From the NCBI GenBank assembly GCA_029718625.1, contig CM056376.1:78491386-78555385 (forward strand): a stretch of DNA of 64,000 nt, in the 5' to 3' direction. The DNA is from Synaphobranchus kaupii (lineage: Eukaryota > Chordata > Actinopteri > Anguilliformes > Synaphobranchidae). Positions 12,601-23,690 of the stretch are shown here, in pieces; the stretch's first letter is position 1, and each line of letters starts with the position of its first letter. The notes below the pieces were generated by a model that was not told the DNA's origin, ran no database searches, and saw only the letters and a list, made by a program, of their open reading frames with translations. Position numbers and translations under genes: made by a program.

Positions 12601-12983
12601 GCCCTGCCCTATCCTCAAGTATAAAATATCCTTGAACGGGAACCTAGGCTAGCTCATGGTTTGTCAGAGTCAAGGTCCCACGCCATCATTTACCATCGGC
12701 TGGGTGTGACCTTCTTCCTCAAAGACTCAACAGCTAGAGTAAATACAGAAAGCAGAGATAGCAAAAAGCCTGACAAAAAAAACAAGAAGAAAAACAGACA
12801 GAAAAACCCCATAAAAAATACACAGATGACGTTTTGACAAAACTAAAAGGTTAGTCAAGAGACCCCTTTATTACGAGACCCCTGTGAAGAAACCCACTCC
12901 ACAAACACATCAACAACGGCGAATAGATACATATTTCCATAACAGCATTCTAGAACTCAAAGAATACATTTGAAACTCACTTT

Positions 12984-13015
<32 letters not shown>
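12984..13015. repeat. A-run followed by TA microsatellite
   Basis: Fifteen A residues followed by alternating TA for about 17 bp. Confidence 0.9.
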
Positions 13016-13019
<4 letters not shown>

Positions 13020-13490
13020 AGCATGCAGGAGGTACCCATAAGAAACACTTGCAACGAATAATCGCCAAAGGTTAACATCAAATTATCAGCATAATTTGCA
13101 TTTAACAGTTTTATACACTAGCCCTGCAATATGGTGAGGAACCTTGCAATAACGACTGCATTGTTTATACCTTTTTTATTTTCTCCTGCACCATTTTATT
13201 TTCAGTATTTCAGTAGTTGTATTTGTGAATGAAGTCTACTGCAGTACTTACACTTGCTTACTTCTACTTTGCACAGTATTGTATACTTTTAATCTTAAAG
13301 TACTCTGTAAATCACCTTTGGATTAATAACTGAAAAATTCAAACTGTAAAACTGTTGTTTGCATAGTGAAAGAGGAAATTGCACATTTAATGTCACACCC
13401 AAATATGTTTAGCGAGCCTCCAAACCAACCACATCAAGAAGGGAGCCAGAAAGAGGAAATACGAACACATCCTTTTTTAACCAAAACTAA

Positions 13491-14027
13491 TGCAGACGTC
13501 CTCCTATTCAGAAGAAACACGTGCATAGCTTTAACGAGAGAACCCACTTAATGCCTTTTTAAAACGATAAGTGCTCTCTGCCTCTGATATTTTCAAGTCT
13601 TGCAAGAAACAAATTTGAATCTGATTACATGCACTCAGCCAAACAGATTGCCTGTAAACATTCATTCCTGGAACAGTCACAGGCAGTGAAAAGAACTGCA
13701 AGGCAGTGAGAATATAGCAACATATTATAGACAATATCCGTACTGCATACGGCTTGCTCGCACACTCAACCTATTTGCCATCCACAGGGACGCAAGGGAA
13801 AAAAACTGTTGCACTAGTGGCTGTATTTGCACAACAGCTCACAGCTAATATTTACACTAATTTCAAAGGAGGGATTCTGGTCTGGTAGGGGCAAGCGGTC
13901 TACAAGTGAGACCACAGCTCGCAAGCTCTTTTTTTTTGGATACTCACACTAACTCACCCTTTCCTTCTTTCTCTCCCTCCATTCCTTACCCTATGAATAG
14001 TTTCCCCCAAGAATCATGAGAAAGCAA
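13491..14027. repeat. 537-bp tandem duplication, copy A
   Basis: Copy A begins TGCAGACGTCCTCC and ends AATCATGAGAAAGCAA; copy B follows with no spacer. Comparing the two by eye shows only three substitutions over 537 bp (G/A in TATAGACAA, A/T in GGGAAAAAA, C/T in TTACCCTATG). That is about 99.4% identity and points to a very recent event or an assembly duplication. No gene is recognised in the unit. A 67-codon minus-strand frame is present in both copies but shows no family motif. Confidence 0.95.
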
Positions 14028-14564
14028 TGCAGACGTCCTCCTATTCAGAAGAAACACGTGCATAGCTTTAACGAGAGAACCCACTTAATGCCTTTTTAAA
14101 ACGATAAGTGCTCTCTGCCTCTGATATTTTCAAGTCTTGCAAGAAACAAATTTGAATCTGATTACATGCACTCAGCCAAACAGATTGCCTGTAAACATTC
14201 ATTCCTGGAACAGTCACAGGCAGTGAAAAGAACTGCAAGGCAGTGAGAATATAGCAACATATTATAAACAATATCCGTACTGCATACGGCTTGCTCGCAC
14301 ACTCAACCTATTTGCCATCCACAGGGACGCAAGGGATAAAAACTGTTGCACTAGTGGCTGTATTTGCACAACAGCTCACAGCTAATATTTACACTAATTT
14401 CAAAGGAGGGATTCTGGTCTGGTAGGGGCAAGCGGTCTACAAGTGAGACCACAGCTCGCAAGCTCTTTTTTTTTGGATACTCACACTAACTCACCCTTTC
14501 CTTCTTTCTCTCCCTCCATTCCTTACTCTATGAATAGTTTCCCCCAAGAATCATGAGAAAGCAA
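14028..14564. repeat. 537-bp tandem duplication, copy B
   Basis: Second, head-to-tail copy of the unit starting at 13491. The sequence after its end (ACCCCAGTG) differs from the start of the unit, so the array has exactly two copies here. The words before the breakpoints (CTAA before copy A, GCAA at the junction) share only AA, so there is little microhomology. Confidence 0.95.
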
Positions 14565-15420
14565 ACCCCAGTGAAAGCTGCTTTGCAGTTATAGTCCCTG
14601 GGCTGGAAGAAGCCATGTCTTCGGTTAATTTAATCCTTTGGCAGTCGGACTCGGGTGATTCCTGACCACATTGAACCGAAAGCTGACCTTTTGAACACTT
14701 CAACAATTATGGCAGAGAAAGGTAAACAGTTGTCCACAGTTGCCCACAGTTGTCGGGGATGAATGAAAGGGGCGTGATCAAAACTGCTTGGTCAAATAGT
14801 TTAATGTTGTGTGTATAGCATGAGTCTAACAACTTCATGTCCTGAAAACCGCACTCACAGAATGGACATCAAAATACATGGAACAAATGATTGGATTTAT
14901 GAAATGTACTCAGCCGCATAAAAGTACAACTCTCACTAAAACTACAACCAGATACTCTGCATAAAAGTACAACCAGATACTCACAAAACCAAAGGAACAG
15001 TAACATTGGATGTATCAACTGCAATTTGAAACTGTACAAAAACTTAATTAATAATTTATACAGCACAAATTAAAATCAAAACAAATAAAGTAGGCCCAAC
15101 CTGAGGTATACAGGAGCTGTAGGCTTTCCCTTGTCTGGGAACTGTCTCTTTAAGAGTGGGGAGAAATTACATACTTGGACAGCCCGTCTGGGAAGGTGAT
15201 GTGTGTGGCGTCGACGAAGCCATTCTACAGGAAGTCCTCCCAATGCAGCGGTCTCCGGAGCTCTGGCTGTCCTGCTGCAACTACCCACTAGGCTACAGGG
15301 CCAAGACCTGACACAACAGAGCTCATATCCAGGAGAGAGAGGGAAAGGGAGAGAGAGAGATAGAGCAAGCGAGCTCTCACGCTGTCATATCACCCACTGC
15401 TCTGGACTAGCACTGCTCTC
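14565..15420. other. No gene called; possible GC-richer promoter-like patch
   Basis: Mostly single-copy DNA. The part at about 15090-15310 is richer in CpG (GTGTGGCGTCGACGAAG, GCGGTCTCCGGAGC) and contains the palindrome CTCTTTAAGAG, so it could be a transcription start or untranslated exon. Nothing decisive is visible. Confidence 0.3.
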
Positions 15421-15540
15421 TCTCCAAACACCCAACCCTCCCTTCTTTGCTCGCTCTCTCTCTCTCTTTCTCTCTCTCTAGCTCTCTTTCGTCCTCCCTC
15501 TCTCGGTCTCTCCTGCCTCACTCTCTTCCTCCCTTCTTGT
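15421..15540. repeat. CT-rich degenerate microsatellite
   Basis: Pyrimidine-rich stretch dominated by CTCTCT words, leading into the pure CT/CA arrays downstream. Confidence 0.8.
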
Positions 15541-15609
15541 TTGCTCTTGTTAATCCTCCGTATTTATCTCTTTATTTTATCCTGTTCTCTTTTTCACAAT
15601 TACTTCTAT

Positions 15610-15777
<168 letters not shown>

Positions 15778-15780
<3 letters not shown>

Positions 15781-16142
15781 CTCAGACACACATACTCACT
15801 CGCTCACGATGTGTGCTGTATAATCTGGCCCCTTCTACACGAATACACCAAACAGAAAGCCTTATGTGCCTATTAGGATCAAAAAAAAAAAACACCAACC
15901 AATAAGAAAGCACTAACCATGATGTACCTTATTACAGCCAAATGTGAATTCAGCTTTTCAGGCTCATTAATTCTGTTTTTGTTGCTCTTACAAGAGTAAT
16001 TTTCCTCCTTCAAACTACTTATGTACATAAATCCAGCCCCAAAAAATACTGGCAACTGATTTTTCTTCAATTAACCAGGCTATGAAAGCATTTAATGGTG
16101 TACCATATGTATCACATAATTATTTTCCTTGAATCTTTAATT
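15778..16142. other. No gene seen
   Basis: AT-rich single-copy-like DNA with an A-run near 15880. No recognisable feature. Confidence 0.4.
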
Positions 16143-16260
16143 AACATTCAAGTTGTTGGTTAGGGAGTTGGTCTTGTAATTGGATTGCTGTGGGTTCAAA
16201 TCCCAGGTGGATCTTTGAGCAAGGTAAGCTAAATCGTTTCAGTAAATAAAAAAATCAATA
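16143..16260 (+). repeat. tRNA-derived SINE copy
   Basis: The head TTGGTTAGGGAGTTGG is a box A-like word. TGTGGGTTCAAATCCCAGG follows as an excellent box B, then GAGCAAGGTAAGCTAAAT and an A-rich tail with AATAAA-like words. The layout matches the copy at 12431. Confidence 0.65.
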
Positions 16261-17162
16261 AAAAAAAGCTGAGTGCGGTGTCATATCCCTCTCAGCTAAA
16301 AATGTGGTTGAGAACTGAGCATAGTGTACGTATTAAAAGGAGACAATCTTATCCATCCGTCAACAGGACCGATTCTCCACTGGGTGAGAGAAGCTCGCAG
16401 TCCCTACTGACTGGTTTCACCCACCATTCGTACATCAGCTTACTGACTGCATGTAACGATCGAAGTATCGTGCATTTGTTGCACCTTCTGTCTGTGGACA
16501 TTTTTGCACAGAAATGGGGTTTGAGATCAAGGATGCATGAAAGAGCGGCTTTTCTTTCTTTATTTGCTATATTTCCTACCTATCGCAATATTTTCTGCAG
16601 CACTGAATATCGCCCCCTACCGCATGACCATGGGCCTCATGCAAGAACATTCCCTTATTTTTCTTATAACTATCTGTTTTTCTCTTATATATCTGTAAAT
16701 TTTCCTGTTCTTAAATGAACATACGTTCACATGAATCCCCTACTAGCATAATTAAAATCCCAAAAATGCTCAAAAAATTGCCCCAAAAATTACATATAGG
16801 GCCATCTGTCCTGCCCCTGTCCCCGTAAGATGCATTCATACAACTGGCATCTTGCCTAAAAGGGATAGGGGCAAAAAAGTCTTCATGAGCACATAGTTCA
16901 AGACACATCCCACATGCACTGGCCCCAGCCCGTGAATAGCATGGGGGAAAAAGATGAGAAAAAAGATTGTTATAGGCTAATTGCTCATTTGTGGGCTGGA
17001 GTTTTATTTCCGGTTGATAATATCAGGTAGGTAATGTGCTCCTCTTCCCTCCCCTGCCAACAACGACAATATTGTTTATCGCTATATTTCGGCGGGACTG
17101 CATCGCACTATTAAATTTTGGATATCACCCAAGCGTAGTGTTTGCAACTCACTCTGGTATCG
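16261..17162. other. No gene recognised
   Basis: A 146-codon plus-strand frame at 16278-16718 has no recognisable domain and unbiased composition. The rest is AT-rich with no repeat that recurs in the window. Confidence 0.4.
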
Positions 17163-17775
17163 GAAACTTATGGCGAGCTGAACAGTTCAAAAGCAGAAAC
17201 AAATTAGACGCCACATATCCAGCTGGATATCACGTGCTAGTGCACACCACTCAGTCTTTGTTCAGTCTTTGTTCCTTTAACAATTTATAAACTTGGCCAA
17301 ATGAGACACCGCCTATCCAGTAATTCTAGTGAGATATCCAGCTGGATGGTGCAACGCTACCCAACTGGATAGCGCAGATCTACCCAATTCGACATCTCGC
17401 GCTACCCAGCCAGACCCGGCCGGGACTTAATGACCATATAAGGGTCCCCCTGCTCCCTACTGCACAGTCTCTGGCTCCAATTTTTGTATAACATGGCAGC
17501 ACGTCCGCAGCTTCAAAGCGCTTTTTACAAGTCCATGGAAAGTCAATGGGTGACGTCACACTTTGTCCATATTTTATTTTATGCGTTACCCAACTGGATA
17601 TGTTGAGATGTCTACTGGGTATCTTGCAATGTTCACTGGGTAATGCAGGATGACTGGATAGGTGGTGTCTTTTAAACTGGATATATCTTGCTAAACAACT
17701 GGGTAGCGCAGGCAACTGGATATGTGATGTGTAGTTTGCGTTGGCTTTTGAACTGTTCGGCTCTCCATAGAAACT
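17163..17775. mobile_element. Fold-back element with repeated TATCCAGCTGGATA-like motifs
   Basis: The element (17169-17769, 601 bp) has 26-bp inverted termini (17169-17194 and 17744-17769) differing at two positions, with the core GAACAGTTCAAAAGC. GAAACT flanks both ends exactly (17163-17168 and 17770-17775), a likely 6-bp target duplication. Inside are about ten degenerate copies of the dyad TAYCCARYTGGATA, some as full palindromes (TATCCAGCTGGATA near 17220 and 17333). A GTCAATGGGTGACGTCAC word lies near 17543. No transposase is present. The superfamily is not recognised; a 6-bp duplication does not match hAT, Tc1 or Harbinger. Confidence 0.72.
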
Positions 17776-19410
17776 AACCGAACCAGGGCTGACTGTGGCT
17801 AGCAGCTGGGTGGTGCACAACCAGCCATAGTGTCCCCTGGTGAGGCAGATTTTAGGTTGCAGGACTGTCCTCGTCTCTTTCTCCGGTTGATTAAGCGCAT
17901 GCAGATGCGCTTTATGTTTAAACTGGTGTTCTGCTCCAATGCAATGATTGCACAGCTCAGACATTGGACTGCAGAGTGAAAAGAAGGAGCTATTGAATTG
18001 ATGAAGGGCGTTAAAGTAATGGTACGAGCCTACCAATACAAGTGTACATAATAAAGATAAAATAGTACTGACTTTATGCACTTACATCATATATATCATA
18101 AAATCATACAATTTTGAAGACTGAATAAACTAAAATGATAGCCGACTAGGCAAATATTACAAAATTCACTAAATTCAAACCAACAATTCTTTATGATCCA
18201 TCTGCTAAAATATAAGATTTATGGGCATGCTTCAGATTGTTGTTAGTAATAGCTCATGAGGGAATGGGCTACTTATAACCACAACAAACTTGACTTGCCA
18301 CAGAGTTTGGTGTTTAGTTAAAAACAACACATATAACTGCCTAAGAAAAAAATAAATGGGCTGATAAAATGTAGGCTTTAGCAGAAACGCTATTATTTGT
18401 GCTACATTTCCATGAAGACCGTGCTCAGAAATGCAAAATGGCGTGACAAAGGCATAAATATGGCCAGCTAGGTGTAGCAGGCCTAATTTAGCAGAAAATC
18501 TAATGAATAGAGAATTGGCACAAAACGCTAACCGTGAGGAGTAGAACTGCAGAGAGATACAGTGTTATAGACAAGCAATCAAAAGCAATTCTCTAATGCT
18601 GTCATTAATGAACCCAAGCTCATTTGTAAAACAATTCAAGCCATTTTAACTGAGATAAAGAATTGCCCCCCAGAACAGAACCCCAGCAGGCTGCCTTTTT
18701 TTTAAATGAGGTGGACAAGGCACGATGAACAGCTAACACTGTTGCCTTCATTTCCTAGCAACGCAATGGGATTTAATTAAACCGCAATATTAATACAATA
18801 TAACGCCACTGGTGAGAAATAAAAGAGCAAAATGTTAATAACAGACCACAAATAAAGTCTACTGTGCATTGTTCTTATTGCTCTGGGCAATGCTATATTG
18901 CTTCTGGGACATAGAGCAATATGGAAAATTTGTATTTACAGCTTTTGCTATCTACAATCAACATTTAAGCCTATTCAGTGCCTTTTGACTTCTCTGCCTA
19001 GCTTTAATGACATGAGAAATGTCGTTTGTATAAAGGCTTTGATAACACTGTCCATACTCTGCGAGGTGTTGGAAAAACACTTCACCGTAATGATGAAAGA
19101 TAGCCTCCATGTCTCCTCTAATACACTCTGAAGCCTTGGCAACTCCACGGTTGCTGAGAGCTTTTTTCCACCCCCAACCATGTCGCAGTCCACATGCTCT
19201 TCTGAGCTCTGTCACCTCAGCACAATGCAGATGTAACATGTGATTGATTTCACGTGGGTCAATACGCCAATTAAGTGATTTACCCAGCTCTGTATGTCCC
19301 CCTCCTCCCGTTCACTCCTATGAGAGTACCTCAACAACTCAACAAACACCAAGACAATACCGTTGTGGACCACAGGCTGTTTAATACAGAAATAATCAAC
19401 AGTTCTTCTG
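17776..19410. other. Apparently single-copy non-coding DNA
   Basis: No gene or repeat recognised. Parts of 18560-18830 are rich in TAAT and CATTAATGA words, of the kind seen in developmental enhancers, but conservation cannot be judged from one sequence. Confidence 0.35.
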
Positions 19411-19434
19411 TTATATATATATATATACATATAC

Positions 19435-19499
<65 letters not shown>
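19411..19499. repeat. TA microsatellite
   Basis: Three runs of alternating TA separated by CATATACCTG and CCTG interruptions, about 89 bp in total. Confidence 0.95.
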
Positions 19500-19502
<3 letters not shown>

Positions 19503-20848
19503 CTGTATATCTTACATATAATTATACAAGCCATGGCCTAACAAGGCCTTAAAATTAATTTAGATTATTCCAGAAAAATACCAAGTACCAAGGCTTGGGT
19601 GGCAATTACCACTGTACTGTGCTTGTGTCGTTTAATTATTGTCATTCTTGTTTTTGATTTTTGCCTGTGGATAAGAGGACCACAATGTATACGAGCAATT
19701 GGATTTATTGTGTATTCATCCTCAATAGCTTTTAAGGGTACACACTGTTAACTGACCAATGAGATGTTTATCCTGTTCTGGTGCCGACTGTTCTTGCCAT
19801 GTTCTTTTTCTTCCGTGTACATTTACAGTAGGAATTGAAAGTTTTATGAATTTTCTTTGAGCCTTTTCCTTATAATTAATGCTCTGATGTACTATTGTTT
19901 GTAACTGATTGTATACTGCCTTCTTTGCCAGGTCTCTCATGTAAATGAGCTTTTAAAGTGAGTAACCATTTAAATATCGGCAAAAGAAATAAAAAATAAA
20001 CATCAATCAATCAAACAATCAAACTCAAACAGTGAGTCACTGGCTCACACAAGGTTAATTTACAAATAAATGCCGTGTCCAAACACTTACGTTCTCATAG
20101 AACCACAACAGATGTCATATCGGAGAGCTCTTAACTTCGGTTATTCTGTTAAAAAAATGGCCTGCAGACCTTAAACAGGGCCTCAAACAACAGTGTAAAT
20201 ATGAAAAGTTGAGACCAATAACAACTTTTGTCTGTAGTTGTATTGTGAGTGCCCGCATCGATTTGTGATGGCTGGAGCAACAACAGTGATCCAAATATCA
20301 TCAGTGATCCAAATATCATCTCCAAAGGTTGTGCCTCAACAGGCATATCTTGTCACTGCAGTATCTAGGGAGACTTTAGGGCTGGCATTTTTTATTCTGG
20401 CAGTTATGGGACCTTAATAAATAAAAAAACATGGAGTGATTTTTTATTGGCTGGTATTTTGATGTATTGGTAGATTTTTAACTCCAACTCCACCTTCAAT
20501 TGCCATTCCATAATCTGAAGAGTTTTAACCCTAAACATAGGCTCAAATTGGGACCCTGGCCAGTCGCACTTTGTGTTAAAAACCCAACAGAGGCTGTAGG
20601 CCGAAATTATTTTGTATTCTTGGAGCAGGTCTGTGTTTTGCAGAATCCTGGCCAGGTTCTGTTTAATTTTCGCGTTCGCTATTTGGCTGAATGTCCAGTA
20701 GGTGGTGATAAGCTGAATAATTTTTCTAGTGTTCTGTTGTTTTGTAGCCAAGAAGGTTTTCTGAATCTGTCTGAGGAAAGATCTGGATTACCCCCTTGGT
20801 TTTAATGCATTGAAGAGGGTTTTTGTAGCCTCCTCAAAGTCTGTAATT
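19500..20848. other. No gene called; possible unidentified interspersed repeat
   Basis: Mostly AT-rich. The stretch 20490-20815 is open in a plus-strand frame of 101 codons and a minus-strand frame of 115 codons. Its base composition differs from the surroundings, which hints at a transposon-derived piece, but no motif was recognised. Confidence 0.35.
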
Positions 20849-20935
20849 TGTTGTTAGGGTCTTACTAGGTGATTGCTAGGGTCTCACTGGCTAGTTGCTA
20901 GGGTCTTACTAGGTGGTTGCTTGCTAGGTCCTATG
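20849..20935. repeat. Small degenerate minisatellite
   Basis: Repeated GTTGCTAGGGTCTTACTAGGTG-like units, two long and one short, differing by a few bases. Similar GGTTGCTAGG minisatellites are common in fish. Confidence 0.75.
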
Positions 20936-21833
20936 TCTTACTACTAACTATGTCCACTGTGGCTGGGAAGTACAGTAGCTCAGTTGATAACCAGTCCACA
21001 CAAACATGTGCCATATTTTTATAGTATCTTTTTTTAATGTGACGGAAGTAGCCGTCACACATGAAAATGCAGTTATACCACCTGCACAAAAAATAAATAG
21101 AAGGCTATTCATATTAATTAAATTGTTTACAGTAGGGGTAGGCTAATAAAATTAAATTAAATAGATTAAAACAGATCTGAAATTAAAATAAAATGTAAGG
21201 TTGAAACTTTGTGACTGAATTTAATAATTTTTAAACAGCATCCTCTGTCACTGCTTGACAATGTTCGGGTAAACTTGTACATTTCTGCATTGATGGGATT
21301 GTTTCTGTGCAATATTTGTAAAGATGTTTTGTCTCTGTGCCAGAACTCTCCCGTGTCATTGCAGTGCTGTTGTCTAGTGAAAAATATTTGTTATTGACAT
21401 GTTTGGAAGAACAGGTCATAAGAACAGGTCAAATCCTGGAATCAAGTCCAGAGGGAGTTATGTCAGGTCGAGTGTTCAGACTTGCTTGGGGTCACAAACC
21501 ATAATATCCTCAAGGAATGCTGTTTGAAGGATACTTTAGGAGCACATCAGGGCTGTAATATGCACTCCAAAAGACGTTTCTCTGCAATGGCTCTGAATGT
21601 TTTGAGGCATTTATTGTTTTGAGTCTGCTGTGTGTCTACTTTGCCAGTGTTGTCCATTTTTAGTTGTCCAATCTTGCTGTACATTTAGGGGTCGATTTAC
21701 TAAATGGAACTGGATGAATTAAAATGTAGCACAACAGAATTAAAAAAAAAGAAATTCTACATTTTTATTAGTTTTCAATTTTGTAAACATGTATAAACAG
21801 ACAGCACACAACAAGAACACCCAAACACTCACC
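20936..21833. other. No gene seen
   Basis: AT-rich non-coding DNA. No terminus, SINE head or protein motif recognised. Confidence 0.4.
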
Positions 21834-22135
21834 CAGTAGATATGGATGGATAACTTGAAGGGTTTCTTCTCCTGACTTATCTCCTGAGTTCAAAAGGAAA
21901 ATTTGTCAGGAGAAACAACCCTTAAAGTGACCCATCCATATCTACTGCATATCTGGCAGCAGAGTGATGATTTGAGGCTCATTTGATACCTCAGACCCTT
22001 GATAACTTACAGCCATTTCGCCAGTCATGTGTTCCATACTGTACCAGCATAATTTACAGCTGAATCTAGTCTCACCCCCCAATTCCCATAGAGATCAATT
22101 CAAATGCAGAGAGTAACGCTTGTAACAGTACCTGA
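21834..22135. mobile_element. Hairpin MITE-like element, one-sided
   Basis: The segment 21834-21947 folds on itself: CAGTAGATATGGATGG pairs with CCATCCATATCTACTG at the far end, with a TTCTCCTGAC/GTCAGGAGAA inner pair. The sequence beyond (to about 22135, including GTGATGATTTGAGGCTCATTT) reappears inverted at about 38700-38845. The same hairpin arm words occur at 38391-38458 and 38845-38909. It is therefore a dispersed non-coding inverted-repeat family. Confidence 0.75.
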
Positions 22136-22235
22136 AAATAAGATATCGAGTCTTTTGATGTTGATGGGTCACAGACTTCAGGACGTAACAGCATGCAAAG
22201 GATATGTGACCAAATATGAAATATGAAACCTTAAA

Positions 22236-22463
22236 AATACATTAAAGCAAAGGGGTTGAATACTTATGCACATGAGAGATTTCAGTTTTTGTTTTTTAAT
22301 ACATTTGCAAACATTTATAAATACATGTTTTCACTTTGTCATTATGAGTTATTGAGTGTAGATTGATGGGCAAAAATGGCAATTTTATCCATTTAAAATT
22401 AAATATACAACACAATAAAGTGTGCAAAAAGTGAAGGGGGTTGAATAATTTTGAGTGCAACTG
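22236..22463 (+). mobile_element. Tc1/mariner-like 3' end, solo fragment
   Basis: The stretch ends GTTGAATAATTTTGAGTGCAACTG|TA, the typical terminal inverted repeat of a Tc1-like element next to a TA target site. It includes the CATGTTTTCACTTTGTCATTATG block also found in the subterminal part of the two Tc1-like copies at 30-31.6 and 60.8-62.4 kb. No left end or transposase frame is present. It belongs to a different Tc1 subfamily from those two copies. Confidence 0.75.
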
Positions 22464-22744
22464 TATATAAAAATGGCAACATTGCGGTCAGTCTTTTCAC
22501 CACTTTCTTACAGTATAACCATTCCAAACAAGCAAAAACTCTCATTTAAATATGGCTGTTTGCAGCTGGAGTAATTTACATAATAACACCCCTTATTTGG
22601 GATCTTAGTAAATCAACCCCTGAATGTATTCTGATTTCTTTACTCTCAAACCAGCAGATCATTTCAACAAGGCTTTTGCAATGTTCTGAGATTAATGTGA
22701 GCTGAGCCCCTGAACCTTTTTTGCACAGTTATTCACAATATTTT

Positions 22745-23420
22745 GTGAGATGTCATTCTCCAGTTCAAATTTGGAACAGAAAACGAGGTATAATGGCATG
22801 GCCAGCAGAATACCAACTGCCCCATCCCATTTTGCACTGCTGAAGTGGGACTTTTATGAGTAGGTCTGAACCTTCATCCATTATTGCGTTCCTTAGAAGT
22901 GCTGCGTAGCACAACTTTCCACTTGGACATGCTGGGAAACCTTTTTAACAACTCCCATGAGTTTTTCAACTCGTAATTGCTTGGCCAAATGCCACTTGTC
23001 AGTGCCACAATGTGGGCATTACAGGTTAAATGGACTGCATTTGGCATCAAGCCATTGAGGGTCGACAGGTGTGCTTTCAACATGAAACTTGCATTATACA
23101 AGATGAATGCAGTCACATCGCTGAAATTCATTTTGAAGTCCAGCAGACGTTTTGTGATGTCATTCAAATTTGTTGTAATTTATTTTCCTTGGAAAAACAA
23201 AAAAAATACAAAACATAATTGTCTGCGCCATCTGTCGTCTCGTCTGTGACCAGTTTTTCTTTATGTGCATCAGCAGCTCGCACACGTACTTCTGCCTAAG
23301 CGGTTTTGTGGAGGGGATCATATGCATTTTTACATTGAGAAAATGCAATAAGCAAAAACTGGGGTTATCCAGTATTTCTAGAGCAATGTTTGCACTGAGA
23401 AACGCACCAGTTGGGCTTGC
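22745..23420 (-). pseudogene. hAT-type transposase relic (CGGBP1-associated-like family)
   Basis: Minus-strand fragments read in the order expected for a hAT transposase. First comes an N-terminal part with SANIALEILDNPSF and IPSTKPLRQKYV. A frameshift leads to VTDETTDG, the first catalytic Asp region. Next comes a long open stretch (22874-23167) with FSDVTAFILYNASFM and PNAVHLTCNAHIVAL, followed by a decayed part with a RW-like motif near 22810. In related transposases the second catalytic Asp lies in a TDNA-like motif; here the matching codon gives Tyr (LYNA). The C-terminal dimerisation domain is absent. A SINE-like repeat abuts the N-terminal side at 23420. The relic cannot move DNA. Family assignment rests on motif order and needs a protein search. 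Confidence 0.72.
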
Positions 23421-23650
23421 TGGGTGCCCCATTCGGTGAAGGCACAATTCTGTGGTGCATGGATGAGCCTCATTGCCTCGGATTGAATTCGGAACTTGCC
23501 TGTGCCGAATGAGGCCGGTAGCTCCATAGAGCGACACGCAATTGACGATTGCATCGCCCAGGGCATGGGAGTGTTCAGTCAGTTATAGGTCCATGTTTCT
23601 CCACTCTCTAGCAACCCCTACTGGTCGATCAGGTGCCTGTGGACTGCATG
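23421..23650 (+). repeat. SINE-like dispersed repeat, copy 1 of 3
   Basis: Shares ordered blocks with 47883-48035 and 50605-50790: CATTCGGTGAAGGCAC, GATGAGCCTCATTGCCTCGG, GTGCCGAATGAGGCCGGTAGC and ATCGCCCAGGGCATGGGAG. It ends with TCTCTAGCAACCCC and GGTGCCTGTGGACTGCATG. Short length, no coding and repeated occurrence support a SINE-type retroposon; the polymerase III head is degenerate. Confidence 0.65.
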
Positions 23651-23690
23651 TCAAAGCCACATATGAAAGGTCTTCCTCGGACCCCGCTCT

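Noticed and set aside
16278..16718. 146-codon plus-strand frame
   Set aside because: No recognisable motif, no codon bias visible and no neighbouring exon-like signals.
17380..18081. 233-codon minus-strand frame, the second longest in the window
   Set aside because: It runs through half of the fold-back element and into unrelated flank, shows no domain and begins and ends without splice or promoter signals.
20404..20805. Overlapping 101- and 115-codon frames on opposite strands
   Set aside because: Opposite-strand openness without motifs; possibly part of an unidentified repeat, but no protein family was recognised.
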